Assembly: GCA_031265725.1 (NCBI GenBank)
Contig: JAISCH010000159.1
Coordinates: forward strand, 1-5,551
From: Propionibacteriaceae bacterium
Lineage (GTDB): Bacteria > Actinomycetota > Actinomycetes > Propionibacteriales > Propionibacteriaceae
DNA length: 5,551 nucleotides
Reading direction: 5' to 3'
This document shows, piece after piece, positions 1 through 5,551 of the stretch. The notes under the pieces are model-generated. The model was given only the letters and a program-made list of their open reading frames with translations. It made no database searches and was not told the DNA's origin. Positions within the stretch are counted from its first letter, which is position 1. Each line of letters opens with the position of its first letter. Position numbers and translations under genes: made by a program.

Positions 1-1
1 C

Positions 2-1279
2 TTCCAGATCTCCGGCAACACCATCGGCCAGAGCCCCAACATGGTCCGGGCGTACGCCATCGTGAAGAAGGCTGCGGCGAGCGCTAACCGGGATCTTGGT
101 GTCCTGGCCGCGAGCAAGGCCGGCGCTATCGTGGCAGCGTGTGACCGCCTTGACGCAGAAGCCGAACTGACATCCCAGTTTCCGCTAGATGTCTTCCAGG
201 GCGGTGCCGGGACTTCGGTCAACATGAATGTCAACGAGGTCATCGCCAACCTGGCGCTGGAGGAACTCGGCCGGCCAAAGGGCGAATACTCCACGCTCGA
301 CCCCAACGATGACGTCAACATGTCCCAGTCAACCAATGACTCCTACCCGACAGCGTTCCGGCTCGCCTTACTCATGTCGACGCGCGAACTGGGCAGGACG
401 CTGGAAATCCTCCAGGATGCGTTCGAACGTAAGAGCCGCGAGTTTGCCGGCGTTCTCAAGCTGGGCCGTACACAGTTGCAAGATGCAGTGCCCATGACGC
501 TGGGACAGGAATTTGCCGCCTTCGCGGTGCTGATCAGCGAGGAGCGGCGGCATCTGACCATGTTGGCCGATCTGTTGTTGGAAGTGAACCTCGGCGCCAC
601 GGCCATCGGCACGGGCATCAACACGCCACCGGGCTACGCCGGGCTTGCGACCCGCTATCTGGCCGAGTATTCCGGCTTTCCGTTCGTCCTATCGCAGGAC
701 CTGATTGAAGCGACCAGCGATTGCGGCGCCTACGTTTCCGTTCACGGTGCATTGAAGCGAATCGCAGTCAAGTTCTCAAAGATCTCCAACGATCTGCGTC
801 TGCTGTCCTCTGGCCCGCGCGCCGGCTTGCATGAGATCAACCTGCCAGAATGCCAGGCCGGTTCTTCGATCATGCCGGCCAAGGTAAACCCTGTGATCCC
901 GGAAGTGGTCAACCAGATCGCGTTCAAAGTGATCGGCAACGATCTCGTGGTCACATTGGCCGCGGAGGCCGGCCAGCTCCAGCTCAACGCAATGGAACCG
1001 GTGATAGCCCAGGCCTGCTTCGAGTCCATTGGCTTGCTGCGGGCCGGTTCGCGCACCCTGCGCACCAAGTGCGTCGAAGGCATCACCGCCAATGCCGCGG
1101 TGACTGCCGCCTACGTTCGGGACTCGATCGGCCTCGTGACATTCCTGGTCCCGGCACTCGGCCACCATGTCTGCGACGAGGTCGGCCGCCAGGCCGCGGC
1201 AACGGGCAAGACCATCCGCGAGGTCGTGCTTACTCAAGGCCTGCTCGACCAGGCCACCCTCGACCGCCTCTTGCCTTAG
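2..1279 (+). CDS. aspA: Aspartate ammonia-lyase (aspartase), 5' end outside window
   Basis: Cytoplasmic enzyme of the fumarase/aspartase superfamily that deaminates L-aspartate to fumarate and ammonia. The reading frame is open from base 2. The ATG at 41 is internal, because the 13 codons before it ([12 protein letters not shown] then N) also align with the family. Family motifs in order are [10 protein letters not shown] (200-229), QSTND (326-340), [27 protein letters not shown], and the catalytic-loop signature [11 protein letters not shown] (860-892), which carries the catalytic serine. The continuation VIPEVVNQ and the Ala in MPAKVNP fit aspartase better than fumarase, which usually has MPGKVNP. 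About 425 residues are present. The E. coli protein has 478, so roughly 35-40 N-terminal residues are missing and the C-terminus is slightly shorter. One TTA codon occurs at 368-370. The gene is convergent with the XRE regulator and followed by a hairpin. The identification is secure; the promoter is not in the window. Confidence 0.96.
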   Translation, partial: FQISGNTIGQSPNMVRAYAIVKKAAASANRDLGVLAASKAGAIVAACDRLDAEAELTSQFPLDVFQGGAGTSVNMNVNEVIANLALEELGRPKGEYSTLDPNDDVNMSQSTNDSYPTAFRLALLMSTRELGRTLEILQDAFERKSREFAGVLKLGRTQLQDAVPMTLGQEFAAFAVLISEERRHLTMLADLLLEVNLGATAIGTGINTPPGYAGLATRYLAEYSGFPFVLSQDLIEATSDCGAYVSVHGALKRIAVKFSKISNDLRLLSSGPRAGLHEINLPECQAGSSIMPAKVNPVIPEVVNQIAFKVIGNDLVVTLAAEAGQLQLNAMEPVIAQACFESIGLLRAGSRTLRTKCVEGITANAAVTAAYVRDSIGLVTFLVPALGHHVCDEVGRQAAATGKTIREVVLTQGLLDQATLDRLLP

Positions 1280-1282
1280 CGG

Positions 1283-1310
1283 GCGGCCGTCCCACACCGT
1301 GAACGGCCGC
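1283..1310 (+). terminator. GC-rich hairpin after aspA, probable terminator
   Basis: The arms GCGGCCGT (1283-1290) and ACGGCCGC (1303-1310) are perfectly complementary. Inside the 12-base loop, CAC (1293-1295) can also pair with GTG (1299-1301). The stem begins 4 bases after the aspA stop codon and lies between two convergent genes, where a terminator (possibly bidirectional) is expected. No T-run follows on either strand, so this would be the T-less type often reported in actinomycetes. The structure is seen; its function is inferred. Confidence 0.55.
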
Positions 1311-1339
1311 TACAAATAGGCCATCTGCCGCTGCGCACA

Positions 1340-1615
1340 TCATCCCGGCTCCACTCCGTCCCTCTTGATCAGCTCCTCAACCCTCAGATTCAGCACGTCG
1401 GCCAGCGCATACAAGGTGAACAACGTCGGGTTCAACGGCGTTCCGGGTCGGCTCTCGCCGTGCTCGTACTTCTGGTAGGTGAACGTCGCGATGCCCGCTC
1501 GATGGGCAACCTGCTCCTGGCTCAGTCCAAGTACCAACCGGCGGCGCTGAAGGCGCAGACCGATCTCCCGACCCAGCGAGACGCGCCACGCCAACTCCGC
1601 CTCGCCCGGTGCCAT
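1340..1615 (-). CDS. Small XRE-family helix-turn-helix transcriptional regulator
   Basis: A 91-residue protein that is almost entirely one Cro/C1-type (HTH_3) DNA-binding domain. The first helix is near residues 12-30 (LGREIGLRLQRRR). The helix-turn-helix spans about 32-53 (SQEQVAHRAG, turn, TFTYQKYEHG), followed by the loop ESRPGTPLNPT and then two helices ending ALADVLNLRVEELI. No ligand or dimerisation domain is fused, so it resembles small autoregulators and antitoxin-like repressors, but no toxin partner is visible. The ATG at 1615 has only a weak GAGG one base upstream, so the start is uncertain and the mRNA may be leaderless. The gene is convergent with aspA and divergent from the pyrF-like operon. 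A palindrome at 1651-1666, 35 bases upstream, is a good candidate for its binding site. Inference: it represses itself and perhaps the divergent operon. The family assignment is firm; the targets are not known. Confidence 0.85.
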   Translation of the reverse strand: MAPGEAELAWRVSLGREIGLRLQRRRLVLGLSQEQVAHRAGIATFTYQKYEHGESRPGTPLNPTLFTLYALADVLNLRVEELIKRDGVEPG

Positions 1616-1650
1616 ACCTCAACACTCTGAGGGCGCTATGCATCGCGGCC

Positions 1651-1680
1651 ACCATACTTGTATGGTAATCCCATTATGGT
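1651..1680. promoter_or_regulatory. Palindromic operator candidate with an extra half-site
   Basis: ACCATAC-TT-GTATGGT (1651-1666) is a perfect inverted repeat with 7-base arms and a 2-base spacer. The half-site TATGGT occurs at 1661-1666 and again at 1675-1680, 14 bases on, within a second small palindrome CCAT-T-ATGG (1671-1679). On the minus strand CATAAT (complement of 1673-1678) could be a -10 box for the XRE gene, which would place the palindrome near the transcription start, a typical repressor position. I see no convincing -35 box. The symmetry is seen; the operator role is inferred. Confidence 0.5.
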
Positions 1681-1948
1681 TTCGCTCCCTGCCCCAACGG
1701 AATCCATCTCGGCTTGCCGGCCCCGCCTCCGGGCAGCCCTCCCGCCCGCTGCCGCCTGCATCGCTGGCATCCAGTGGCCACCATGCTGTCCGTCCGCACG
1801 CGGAGTCCTCGCCTCCTTAGCCATAGGTGTCTCAGTCACGGCCATTTTCGCGCTCGGCACTCGTCTACGCCCTGTAAACGGTGAAGTCAAGCAAGACAAC
1901 ATCGACCGTGTCACACAAGAGGTCAACAGACTTGGCGAGCGAAGGTGA
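1676..1948 (+). CDS. Possible small membrane protein upstream of the pyrF-like gene
   Basis: This is a 90-codon frame from ATG 1676, or 96 codons from a TTG at 1658. I do not recognise it. The first 40 residues are rich in Pro, Ala and Cys and look poorly protein-like. Residues about 43-61 (GVLASLAIGVSVTAIFALG) form a plausible single membrane segment. They are followed by a charged tail, NGEVKQDNIDRVTQEVNRLG then ERR, that reads like an amphipathic helix and uses common codons (GTC, AAC, ATC, GAC, GAG). It stops at 1946-1948, 7 bases before the pyrF-like ATG, a spacing that would allow coupling. Against it: no clear ribosome-binding site, the proposed start lies inside the palindromic region, and overlapping frames are also open here. 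It may be genuine, a remnant, or a chance frame. Confidence 0.3.
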   Translation: MVSLPAPTESISACRPRLRAALPPAAACIAGIQWPPCCPSARGVLASLAIGVSVTAIFALGTRLRPVNGEVKQDNIDRVTQEVNRLGERR

Positions 1949-1950
1949 GG
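1942..1950 (+). promoter_or_regulatory. Ribosome-binding site setting the pyrF-like start
   Basis: AAGGTGAGG lies 5 bases before ATG 1956 and resembles the consensus AAGGAGG. It favours ATG 1956 over the in-frame ATG 1881. The earlier start would add 25 residues (beginning MKSSKTTSTVSHKRS) that fit no part of the decarboxylase fold. Confidence 0.6.
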
Positions 1951-1955
1951 GTTCG

Positions 1956-2837
1956 ATGAGGAACGGCGGTCCTTTTGGCGAGCGGCTCTTGGCCGCGACA
2001 GCTGTGCGCGGCAACCTCTGCGTCGGAATCGACCCGGATCCAGACACGCTCGACTTTTGGAGACTGCCAGACTCTCCTGAAGGCATAAGCACCTTTGTTG
2101 GCCAGATCCTCCGGGCCTGCGCGCAGCACTGTGCAATAGTCAAGCCCCAATCCGCCTACTACGAGCGGCACGGCTCCGCAGGAATTGCCGTGCTGGAGCA
2201 GTTATGTAGCGACGCCCACGATATGGGATTGTTGGTTCTACTCGATGTCAAACGCGGCGATATCGGCAGTACGAACGATGCGTATTGCGACGCCTACCTC
2301 AAAGATGACAGTAGCCTGAAGGCCGACGCCATTACAGTAAGCCCCTACCTTGGTGTCGATTCACTGTCTACATACTTCGATACGGCCCAGGACTCGGATT
2401 CGGGTGTATTCGTCGTATGCCGATCATCGAACCCCGAGGGCTATCAGACCCAGCTGGCGAGGACTCCCGACGGCACCCATGAGTCCGTGGCGGACAGAAT
2501 CGTCTCGTGCGTCAAACGGGAGAATCAGCGGCGCTGGGCAGACATCGGCTCCATTGGAATTGTCTACGGAGCCACAGTGGTTCAGCCGCTCAAACAGAAC
2601 ATCGGCGGCTGGATTCTCGCGCCTGGCGTCGGCGCGCAGGGCGGAACGCCCGATACTGTGCGCCACGCGCTGGGAGGCGGCGCAAACCACGTGATCGTCC
2701 CCCTATCGCGGGCGATCGCGCGTCACTCCACCTCGGTTAGAACTCTGCGCTCGCATATCCGAGATTGGAATGCCAAGCTATCGGAGATCGTCCGCCACTG
2801 CGGAGACCGACCTTCGAGGGGGAGCGCAAATGGCTGA
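1956..2837 (+). CDS. pyrF: Orotidine 5'-phosphate decarboxylase-like protein (PyrF family, mycobacterial type)
   Basis: A 293-residue protein of the OMP decarboxylase family, a TIM barrel that converts OMP to UMP in the last step of de novo pyrimidine synthesis. In order: GIDPDPD (24-30), KPQ (K63), the catalytic segment LDVKRGDIGST with D97, K99 and D102, SPYLG (129-133), SNPEG (158-162), GAT (205-207), PGVGAQGG (223-230), and SR (251-252) where the phosphate-gripping Arg is expected. The Lys and Asp-Lys-Asp residues match the catalytic set of characterised decarboxylases, so activity is plausible. A TTA codon occurs at 2202-2204. The stop overlaps the start of the SDR gene by 8 bases (2830-2837), implying translational coupling. 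In actinomycetes housekeeping pyrF usually sits with other pyrimidine genes (established knowledge). Here its partners are an SDR and a GTP cyclohydrolase II, so it may be a second, pathway-specific copy acting on OMP or a related nucleotide. The family is firm; the exact substrate is inferred. Confidence 0.88.
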   Translation: MRNGGPFGERLLAATAVRGNLCVGIDPDPDTLDFWRLPDSPEGISTFVGQILRACAQHCAIVKPQSAYYERHGSAGIAVLEQLCSDAHDMGLLVLLDVKRGDIGSTNDAYCDAYLKDDSSLKADAITVSPYLGVDSLSTYFDTAQDSDSGVFVVCRSSNPEGYQTQLARTPDGTHESVADRIVSCVKRENQRRWADIGSIGIVYGATVVQPLKQNIGGWILAPGVGAQGGTPDTVRHALGGGANHVIVPLSRAIARHSTSVRTLRSHIRDWNAKLSEIVRHCGDRPSRGSANG

Positions 2838-3599
2838 AACCGCGCCCAGACCGGTCGGCCGGCTCCAATGCACGCCCAACTCCGTTGCGCTGTCTGGCTC
2901 CGATCCCCGAATTCTCGTAGTGGGAGGCTGCGGCGCTGTTGGGCAGGCAGTCACGGACCAACTGAGACAGCGTGGCCATCAACGTGTTGAGCAGTGGGAT
3001 ATCCGCACAAATGGCACGGCCCATGTGGACTTGCGTCAGTGGGCACCGGGCGACGGCGTGGGCGATTGGGCTCAGACGGTGTGGCGCGGAGATGATCCTC
3101 CAACGTATGTCGCGTGGTGCCCTGGGGTGTATCCGCGGCTTGGGCTGACTGAGTACCAAGAAGAAGGAGTAGTGGTAGTCATGAGCGTCAATCTACTCAG
3201 CCTGTTGACTTTTCTACAAGAGTTGGTTCGCAGACAGACCGACGACCGGGCTGCGCGGCGGGTAGTAGTTGTAGGAAGCCAAGCAGGGGCAACAGGGGGT
3301 TCGATACCGTCTATGCGGCCGCCAAAGCAGGCGTCGTTGCAGTGGTCAAATCCGTCGCCAGGGAATACTCCCGTCTAGGTCTAGGCATATTGGCTATAAG
3401 CCCGGGACCGATCACCGGGACAATGTCGTCTGCCGTAATGGATCCCGGTCGGATCCGACACTACGAGGCCGCCATTCCGCTCGGCAGGTTTGCGCAGCCA
3501 CGGGAAGTGGCACAAGCCATTGTATGGGCTTTATGCGATGCGCCGGCGCCAATGACCGGCGTTGTATTGGACATAGATGGAGGATTGGTACGTCGATGA
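2830..3599 (+). pseudogene. Short-chain dehydrogenase/reductase (SDR) interrupted by a -1 frameshift
   Basis: An NAD(P)-dependent oxidoreductase of the SDR family in two frames. The first frame starts at ATG 2830, preceded by GAGGGGGAG (2816-2824), and carries the Rossmann glycine motif GGCGAVG (residues 32-38), a WCPG segment where NNAG-type motifs normally occur (96-99), the helix Asn (N121) and the likely active-site Ser in VVGSQAG (S150). It then leaves the family pattern and stops at 3376-3378. The other frame picks up at about 3300 with FDTVYAAAKAGV, holding the catalytic Tyr (3312-3314) and Lys of YxxxK, then the typical SDR ending SPGPITGTM, PLGRFAQPREVAQAIVWAL and GVVLDIDGG, stopping at 3599. 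The break maps to GGGGG at 3295-3299; a sixth G would restore a 256-residue protein of normal SDR length. It overlaps pyrF by 8 bases and ribA by 4. It may be a sequencing error, a real mutation or recoding. Substrate unknown. Confidence 0.82.
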
Positions 3600-4207
3600 T
3601 TCCTTTAGTTTGCGAAGGATCCGAACCAGTAATCGTGAGAAAATCAAGAGAGGTTGTGGTGCAAAACGACTTCGGAAGCTTCCACCTGTCGAGCTACCAA
3701 GTATTCTGCGATGATCGCACTGAACTCCATGGCGTGCTCAGGACAAGCTCTCTCGAAGGCACGGTGCCCGTCCGTCTGAACTCGGCGTGTTTCACAAGCG
3801 AAGTGCTGCGAGACAAGCGGTGCGACTGCGCCTGGCAGATCAGCGAGGCACTACAGAAGTTCAGCCGGTGGCAAAAGGGTGTACTCATCTACCATTTCGC
3901 TCATGAAGGCAGAGGCCTTGGATTGATGGGCAAGATTGCTTGCTACCAGCTGATGGATCAGGGACACAACGCCGAGGACGCGGCCGCGACATTGGGCTTG
4001 CCCATAGATTCCAGACGGTTTGACAGTAGCGCCGTGATTCTCGCAGATCTTCGTGTGAAGCGAGTCAAGCTGCTGACTGAGAATCCACGGAAGATCGCTG
4101 CTCTGTCGGCTGCTGGCATCGAGGTCGCCGAGACGGAGCAACTAACGAACCCGGACCCAGATTTGGCAGGATATTACGAAGAAAAGCGGCGGCTGTTCGG
4201 GTTATAG
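3596..4207 (+). CDS. ribA: GTP cyclohydrolase II-like protein, stand-alone and divergent
   Basis: A 203-residue protein covering the whole GTP cyclohydrolase II domain. This enzyme opens the GTP ring to a diamino-ribosylamino-pyrimidinone phosphate, formate and pyrophosphate, the first step of riboflavin synthesis. The start ATG overlaps the SDR stop (ATGA) and follows GGAGG (3579-3583). The zinc cysteines are C65, C76 and C78 (C-x10-C-x-C). EGR (104-106), Y117, D138 and R140 match E. coli EGR92-94, Y105, D126 and R128. Q81, T161 and K166 also match GTP contacts. However, E. coli RVHSE (49-53) is RLNSA here, T114 is Ala, and the usual TNNP is TENP, so substrate or product may differ. No DHBP synthase domain is fused, unlike the RibBA proteins common in actinomycetes. 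TTA codons are at 3605-3607 and 4202-4204. The retained Tyr argues against the reported Tyr-to-Met variants that give a formylated product. The family is firm; the role is inferred. Confidence 0.88.
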   Translation: MIPLVCEGSEPVIVRKSREVVVQNDFGSFHLSSYQVFCDDRTELHGVLRTSSLEGTVPVRLNSACFTSEVLRDKRCDCAWQISEALQKFSRWQKGVLIYHFAHEGRGLGLMGKIACYQLMDQGHNAEDAAATLGLPIDSRRFDSSAVILADLRVKRVKLLTENPRKIAALSAAGIEVAETEQLTNPDPDLAGYYEEKRRLFGL

Positions 4208-4349
4208 GCCGGAGTCTTTGGTCTGACCGTTACCGTCGCGGAACAGGCCCGCAGTGACCGGGCTCCCAACTCATCGGCCTCCTGGTGGTTTAAGGTCGAA
4301 GGGGAGTTCCATGGGGCCGAACTGGCCCGGTCCACTGTCGCCCGCCCGG

Positions 4350-4391
4350 CCCGTTCGCCGCCACAGACCGGCGCGCGCGGCCGCGAACGGG
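4350..4391. repeat. Long inverted repeat (9-base arms plus 3-base extension)
   Basis: CCCGTTCGC (4350-4358) and GCGAACGGG (4383-4391) are perfect complements. After one C-C mismatch, GCC (4360-4362) pairs with GGC (4379-4381), leaving a 16-base loop. No T-run follows. It could be a T-less terminator for the ribA operon, an operator, or a leader structure for the downstream gene. Confidence 0.5.
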
Positions 4392-4428
4392 AGCGGAGAG
4401 AGTTTGGAATCTCGAGCAGATGAGCCGC

Positions 4429-4449
4429 CCAGCGGGCCGGGACCGCTGG
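4429..4449. repeat. Perfect 7-base hairpin in the binding-protein leader
   Basis: CCAGCGG (4429-4435) and CCGCTGG (4443-4449) flank a 7-base loop, GCCGGGA. It lies 55 bases before the start codon at 4505 and would fold stably in RNA if transcribed. No T-run follows it, so a terminator or attenuator role is only a possibility. Confidence 0.45.
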
Positions 4450-4504
4450 CATAGGTATGCAATCACCGGTATCTTTACGCGCAACCGAGGAAAGGATCGC
4501 CCCC

Positions 4505-5551
4505 ATGCGCACGCCCACCAAGCTCTTGTCCTTGAGCGTCATCGTCGCCCTGAGCGGCGCGGCCGGTTGTTCCGGCAGCGCGGAACCCGCCGCATCGGGA
4601 GTCAAGCTCGTCACGCCTGGAACCCTGACCGTTTGCACCGAGCCGCCCTACGAGCCTTTCGAGGTGGAGGAAGGCGGGACCATAGTCGGACTCGACATGG
4701 ACTTCATGGGCTTGGTCGCCGCCAAGATCGGCCCGGATGTCACCGTCAAGCCGCTGGCCTCGTCGTTCGACGCCATCGAGTCCGGCGCGGCACTCGCGGC
4801 CGGCACCTGCGACATTCTCGCCTCCGCGGTTACCATCACCGAAGAGCGCGCAACCAAGTTCGATTTCACTCAGCCGTACTTCGAGGCCACCTTGGGCATC
4901 TTGACCAAAGACGCCTCGATCGTGGACGAGGCCAGCCTGGCCGACAAGATCATCTCGGTCCAAATCGGCACCACCGGCAAGAAATGGGCAGACGAGAAGG
5001 GCCTGACAACACGTGAGTTCGAGCACCTGTCCGGGCAGGTCGACGCGGTCGAGATTGGCGACGCCGATGCCGCGCTCGGCGACACCCCCGTACTCACCCC
5101 GTTCCTGCCCGACGGCTACACCCTCGCATTCGAAATTCCGACGGGCGACGAGTTCGGCTACGGCGTGGCCAAGGACAACACCGAGCTGCTGGCGCTGGCC
5201 AACGAAGCACTGACCGAGGCCAAGAGCGACGGCACGTTCGCGGAGATCTATGCCAGGTGGATCGGCACCGCCGCACCGGCGAGCCTCCTGGGCACCGAGG
5301 ATCCCGCCGCAGCCGAACCCGCACCCGCCGCGGTCCCGCTGATCAATGAAGGCAAACTGACGGTCTGTACCAACGCACCCTACGAACCCTTCGAGATGGA
5401 AGACTCCGATGCCGGCACCACAGTCGGATTCGACATGGACCTCGCCGCTCTGGTAGCCGCGCAGATTGGACCAGACGTGACCGTCGAGCCGATTGCGACG
5501 CCATTCGAGACCATCGAATCCGGGGTTGCCCTCGAAGTGGAACAGTGCGAC
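4505..5551 (+). CDS. ABC-transporter amino-acid binding lipoprotein with tandem binding domains, 3' end outside window
   Basis: An extracellular solute-binding protein of family 3, which captures polar amino acids for an ABC importer. The ATG at 4505 follows GAGGAAAGG with 9-base spacing. Residues 1-21 form a lipoprotein signal (basic MRTPTK, hydrophobic core, lipobox AAG-C), with Cys22 as the predicted lipid-anchored residue. Domain 1 (about 40-254) shows LTVCTEPPYEPFE, GLDMDFMGLVAAKIG, the hallmark TITEERATKFDFTQPYF and FGYGVAKDN, and ends near ARWIG. An Ala/Pro-rich linker (255-283) leads to domain 2 from K284, which restarts with KLTVCTNAPYEPFEMED. By eye, about 40 of 64 aligned residues match between the copies. 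Each copy has a Cys pair (44/102 and 288/348). Typical family members have one domain of about 220-240 residues, so the fusion is unusual. The frame is open to the last base (349 codons). No permease or ATPase gene is in the window; ligand specificity is not assigned. Confidence 0.93.
   Translation, partial: MRTPTKLLSLSVIVALSGAAGCSGSAEPAASGVKLVTPGTLTVCTEPPYEPFEVEEGGTIVGLDMDFMGLVAAKIGPDVTVKPLASSFDAIESGAALAAGTCDILASAVTITEERATKFDFTQPYFEATLGILTKDASIVDEASLADKIISVQIGTTGKKWADEKGLTTREFEHLSGQVDAVEIGDADAALGDTPVLTPFLPDGYTLAFEIPTGDEFGYGVAKDNTELLALANEALTEAKSDGTFAEIYARWIGTAAPASLLGTEDPAAAEPAPAAVPLINEGKLTVCTNAPYEPFEMEDSDAGTTVGFDMDLAALVAAQIGPDVTVEPIATPFETIESGVALEVEQCD
4622..5551 (+). repeat. Internal domain duplication in the binding protein
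   Basis: The start of the binding domain at 4622-4813 (residues 40-103) recurs at 5354-5551 (residues 284-349), with two extra residues in the second copy. The two DNA stretches differ at many third positions while the protein stays similar, so the duplication is not recent. The second copy is cut by the window end. Confidence 0.85.

Larger units (their letters stand above)
4208..4504 (+). other. 297-base intergenic region and leader of the binding-protein gene
   Basis: No frame here looks like a protein; the open frames are Pro/Arg/Gly-rich chance translations of GC-rich DNA. A short stem GCCCG/CGGGC (4247-4251 with 4259-4263) lies about 40 bases after the ribA stop and is a weak terminator candidate. 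Two stronger inverted repeats (4350-4391, 4429-4449) lie closer to the next gene. No promoter stands out. GAGGAAAGG (4487-4495) is a clear ribosome-binding site for the ATG at 4505. Confidence 0.6.

Noticed and set aside
776..1297. Long open frames on both strands within aspA
   Set aside because: They are shadows of the aspA frame caused by high GC content; aspA has intact family motifs throughout.
1340..1615. Toxin-antitoxin module with the XRE protein as antitoxin
   Set aside because: No small toxin-like gene lies next to it on the same strand; its neighbours are aspA and the divergent operon.
1647..1784. GGCCACCAT repeated at 1647-1655 and 1776-1784
   Set aside because: The same 9-mer also occurs inside aspA near 1160, so in this GC-rich DNA it is likely chance.
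1636..2136. Long minus-strand frame across the intergenic region and the pyrF start
   Set aside because: It reads as low-complexity Arg/Ser/Ala sequence with no family motif and overlaps the well-supported pyrF-like gene.
3294..3300. Programmed -1 ribosomal frameshift in the SDR
   Set aside because: A GGG GGT does not fit the X XXY YYZ rule, and I saw no obvious pseudoknot; an indel in a homopolymer is simpler.
4247..4263. Short GC stem after ribA as a terminator
   Set aside because: It has only five base pairs and no T-run, too weak to annotate as a separate terminator.
4254..4454. 66-codon plus-strand frame in the 4208-4504 gap
   Set aside because: It is Pro/Gly/Arg/Ser-rich, has no ribosome-binding site and runs through both inverted repeats, so it is probably a chance frame.
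4174..5026. Minus-strand frames opposite the binding-protein gene and its leader
   Set aside because: They lack recognisable domains, while the plus strand encodes a clear lipoprotein with a signal, lipobox and ribosome-binding site.

Overview
The window looks like chromosomal DNA from a high-GC actinomycete. Third codon positions are mostly G or C. The orotidine 5'-phosphate decarboxylase resembles the mycobacterial type, the small XRE regulator has the YQKYEHGESRPGTP layout seen in actinobacterial proteins, and the binding protein is a lipoprotein with an actinobacterial-style Ala/Gly-rich lipobox. I cannot name a genus.

Layout: (1) 2-1279 (+) is an aspartate ammonia-lyase (aspA) whose first few dozen codons lie outside the window. 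A GC-rich hairpin follows it. (2) 1340-1615 (-) is a small XRE-type regulator, convergent with aspA. A near-perfect palindrome lies just upstream of it and is a good candidate operator. (3) 1616-1955 is a divergent intergenic region. It may encode a small membrane protein ending 7 bases before the next gene. (4) 1956-4207 (+) is a tight three-gene operon with overlapping start and stop codons: a pyrF-like OMP decarboxylase, a short-chain dehydrogenase/reductase (SDR) broken by a one-base deficit in a G run, and a stand-alone divergent GTP cyclohydrolase II. (5) 4208-4504 has no convincing gene but holds two strong inverted repeats. (6) 4505 to the window end (+) is a lipoprotein of the amino-acid ABC-transporter binding-protein family with two binding domains fused in tandem. 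The second domain runs off the window.

How the genes may work together: aspA (aspartate to fumarate plus ammonia) and the amino-acid binding lipoprotein look like ordinary nitrogen and amino-acid metabolism with typical high-GC codon use. The pyrF-SDR-ribA operon between them is the unusual part. It is less GC-rich, contains TTA codons, and joins a pyrimidine-nucleotide decarboxylase, a redox enzyme and a GTP ring-opening enzyme in one translationally coupled unit. This is not a standard arrangement for either pyrimidine or riboflavin synthesis. The GTP cyclohydrolase II keeps its zinc and catalytic residues, but several residues that contact GTP in the E. coli enzyme are changed. My inference is that the operon is a specialised nucleotide-derived pathway, possibly acquired horizontally, with the neighbouring XRE protein as a possible regulator. 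No product can be named from the sequence alone.
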